NCBI RefSeq assembly: GCF_002272865.1
Contig: NZ_MLAP01000003.1
Span: 62,001 to 126,000 of the forward strand
Source of the DNA: Helicobacter sp. 12S02634-8
GTDB taxonomy: Bacteria; Campylobacterota; Campylobacteria; Campylobacterales; Helicobacteraceae
DNA: 64,000 nt
Reading direction: 5' to 3'
Position 1 is the stretch's first letter. The number at the start of each line of letters is the position of its first letter. The notes beneath the pieces were generated by a model. That model searched no databases. It was given only the letters and a program-made list of their open reading frames with translations, and was not told the origin of the DNA. Shown piece after piece: positions 63,274-64,000 of this stretch. Position numbers and translations under genes: made by a program.

Positions 63274-64000
63274 ATGTCTGAGGTAATCACGATAACTTCT
63301 GGAAAAGGCGGGGTGGGCAAAAGCACAGCAACAGCCAATATCGCTGTGGGCTTAGCCCAAAGTGGCAAGAAGGTAGTGGCTGTGGATTTTGATATTGGCT
63401 TGCGTAATCTGGATATGATTTTAGGATTAGAAAATCGCATTGTCTATGATGTGGTCGATGTGATGGAGGGGAAGTGCAAGCTTTCTCAAGCACTCATCAA
63501 TGACAAAAAGACTAAAAACCTTTTTTTCCTCCCAGCCTCTCAAAGTAAGGACAAAAATATTTTAGACAAGCAAAAAGTCAAGATACTGATAGAGGATTTG
63601 AAAAAGGATTTTGATTATATTTTGCTTGATTCTCCTGCGGGTATTGAATGGGGATTTGAACACGCGATTTTTTGGGCAGATCGTGCGTTGGTGGTGGTGA
63701 CTCCGGAGGTGAGTTCTGTGCGTGATAGCGATCGGGTCATTGGGATTATTGATGCAAAATCAGATCGCGCTAGAAATGGTTCTGAAGTCCAAAAACACAT
63801 TATCATCAATCGCTTGAAACCTGAATTGGTCCAAAGAGGAGAAATGCTCTCTAATGAAGATGTGCTCAATATCTTGGCTTTGCCCTTGATTGGGCTTGTC
63901 CCAGAAGATGATAAAGTTGTTTCTGCGACCAATTCAGGCGAGCCTGTTATCTATGGAAATAGTATGAGTGGGGAGGCATATAAACGCATTGTCAGGCGCT
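63274..64000 (+). CDS. minD: septum site-determining protein MinD, C-terminus cut by window edge
   Basis: The first 242 codons of a P-loop ATPase, which runs off the right edge; a full MinD has about 268 residues. The deviant Walker A motif [10 protein letters not shown] is at residues 9-18. [22 protein letters not shown] and [16 protein letters not shown] are typical of MinD. It positions MinC to block cell division away from midcell. It is linked to ilvC by an 8-bp gap. Confidence 0.95.
   Translation, partial: MSEVITITSGKGGVGKSTATANIAVGLAQSGKKVVAVDFDIGLRNLDMILGLENRIVYDVVDVMEGKCKLSQALINDKKTKNLFFLPASQSKDKNILDKQKVKILIEDLKKDFDYILLDSPAGIEWGFEHAIFWADRALVVVTPEVSSVRDSDRVIGIIDAKSDRARNGSEVQKHIIINRLKPELVQRGEMLSNEDVLNILALPLIGLVPEDDKVVSATNSGEPVIYGNSMSGEAYKRIVRR

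Overview
The window reads as chromosomal DNA of a Helicobacter-type Campylobacterota (epsilonproteobacterium). Evidence: several neighbourhoods that I recall from H. pylori recur here (mqnE-bamA-mqnC-M16 peptidase-gatB; hemH-thioredoxin-ccsBA; ccdA-pyrC2-mqnX; ilvC-minD). There is also a futalosine menaquinone route, a fused ccsBA, an RdxA/FrxA-like nitroreductase, TATAAT -10 boxes, AAAGGA ribosome sites about 6 nt before starts, and long G homopolymers of the phase-variation type. Unlike H. pylori it carries ilvB, ilvH, ilvD and hisIE, so it probably makes its own branched-chain amino acids and histidine. It also has phosphoenolpyruvate carboxylase. I cannot name the species.

Layout. 0-5 kb: pyridoxal-phosphate genes (pdxJ, start of pdxA), ilvBH, an RdxA-like nitroreductase and a WecA/MraY-type transferase. 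5-7.2 kb: a DUF262/DUF1524 (GmrSD-like) gene switched OFF by an 11-G run. 7.2-11.2 kb: a TonB-dependent receptor overlapping a di-haem peroxidase, behind a Fur-like box. 11.2-16 kb: metY behind twin operator-like repeats, a FAH-family enzyme, an alpha/beta hydrolase, flhB and mobA. 16-25 kb: moaA, mqnE, bamA, mqnC, M16 peptidase, gatB and a YnfA-type protein. 25-37 kb: AsmA-like protein, ccsBA, periplasmic thioredoxin, hemH, a small membrane protein, rsmE, hisIE, an SPFH protein, ilvE and a DEAD-box helicase. 37-42 kb: ccdA, a small secreted Cys/His-repeat protein, an inactive-looking dihydroorotase, mscS, mqnX and queF. 42.5-44.4 kb: a second DUF262/DUF1524 gene, OFF through a 13-G run. 44.4-52 kb: ald with an SNF-family transporter, a PAP2 phosphatase, ilvD, glmS and an outer-membrane protein. 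52-55.4 kb: an Mla-type lipid transport operon. 55.4-59.3 kb: two G runs, recG, and a HinP1I-like restriction enzyme with its cytosine methyltransferase. 59.3-64 kb: ppc, ilvC and the start of minD.

Functional threads. Valine and isoleucine synthesis is nearly complete but scattered over four loci (ilvBH, ilvE, ilvD, ilvC). Menaquinone synthesis is represented by mqnE, mqnC and mqnX. Cytochrome c maturation is represented by ccsBA, the thioredoxin lipoprotein, ccdA and hemH. Defence consists of one apparently intact type II system (predicted GCGC) and two switchable DUF262/DUF1524 proteins, both out of frame in this sequence.

Most promising leads: the two independently phase-variable GmrSD-like genes; the small protein with two Cys-[Asp/Asn]-His-Thr-Glu-His repeats coupled to ccdA; the twin 13-bp repeats spaced exactly 63 bp upstream of metY; and a possible AUA start codon on hemH. 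No tRNA, rRNA, CRISPR array, insertion sequence or integrase was seen.
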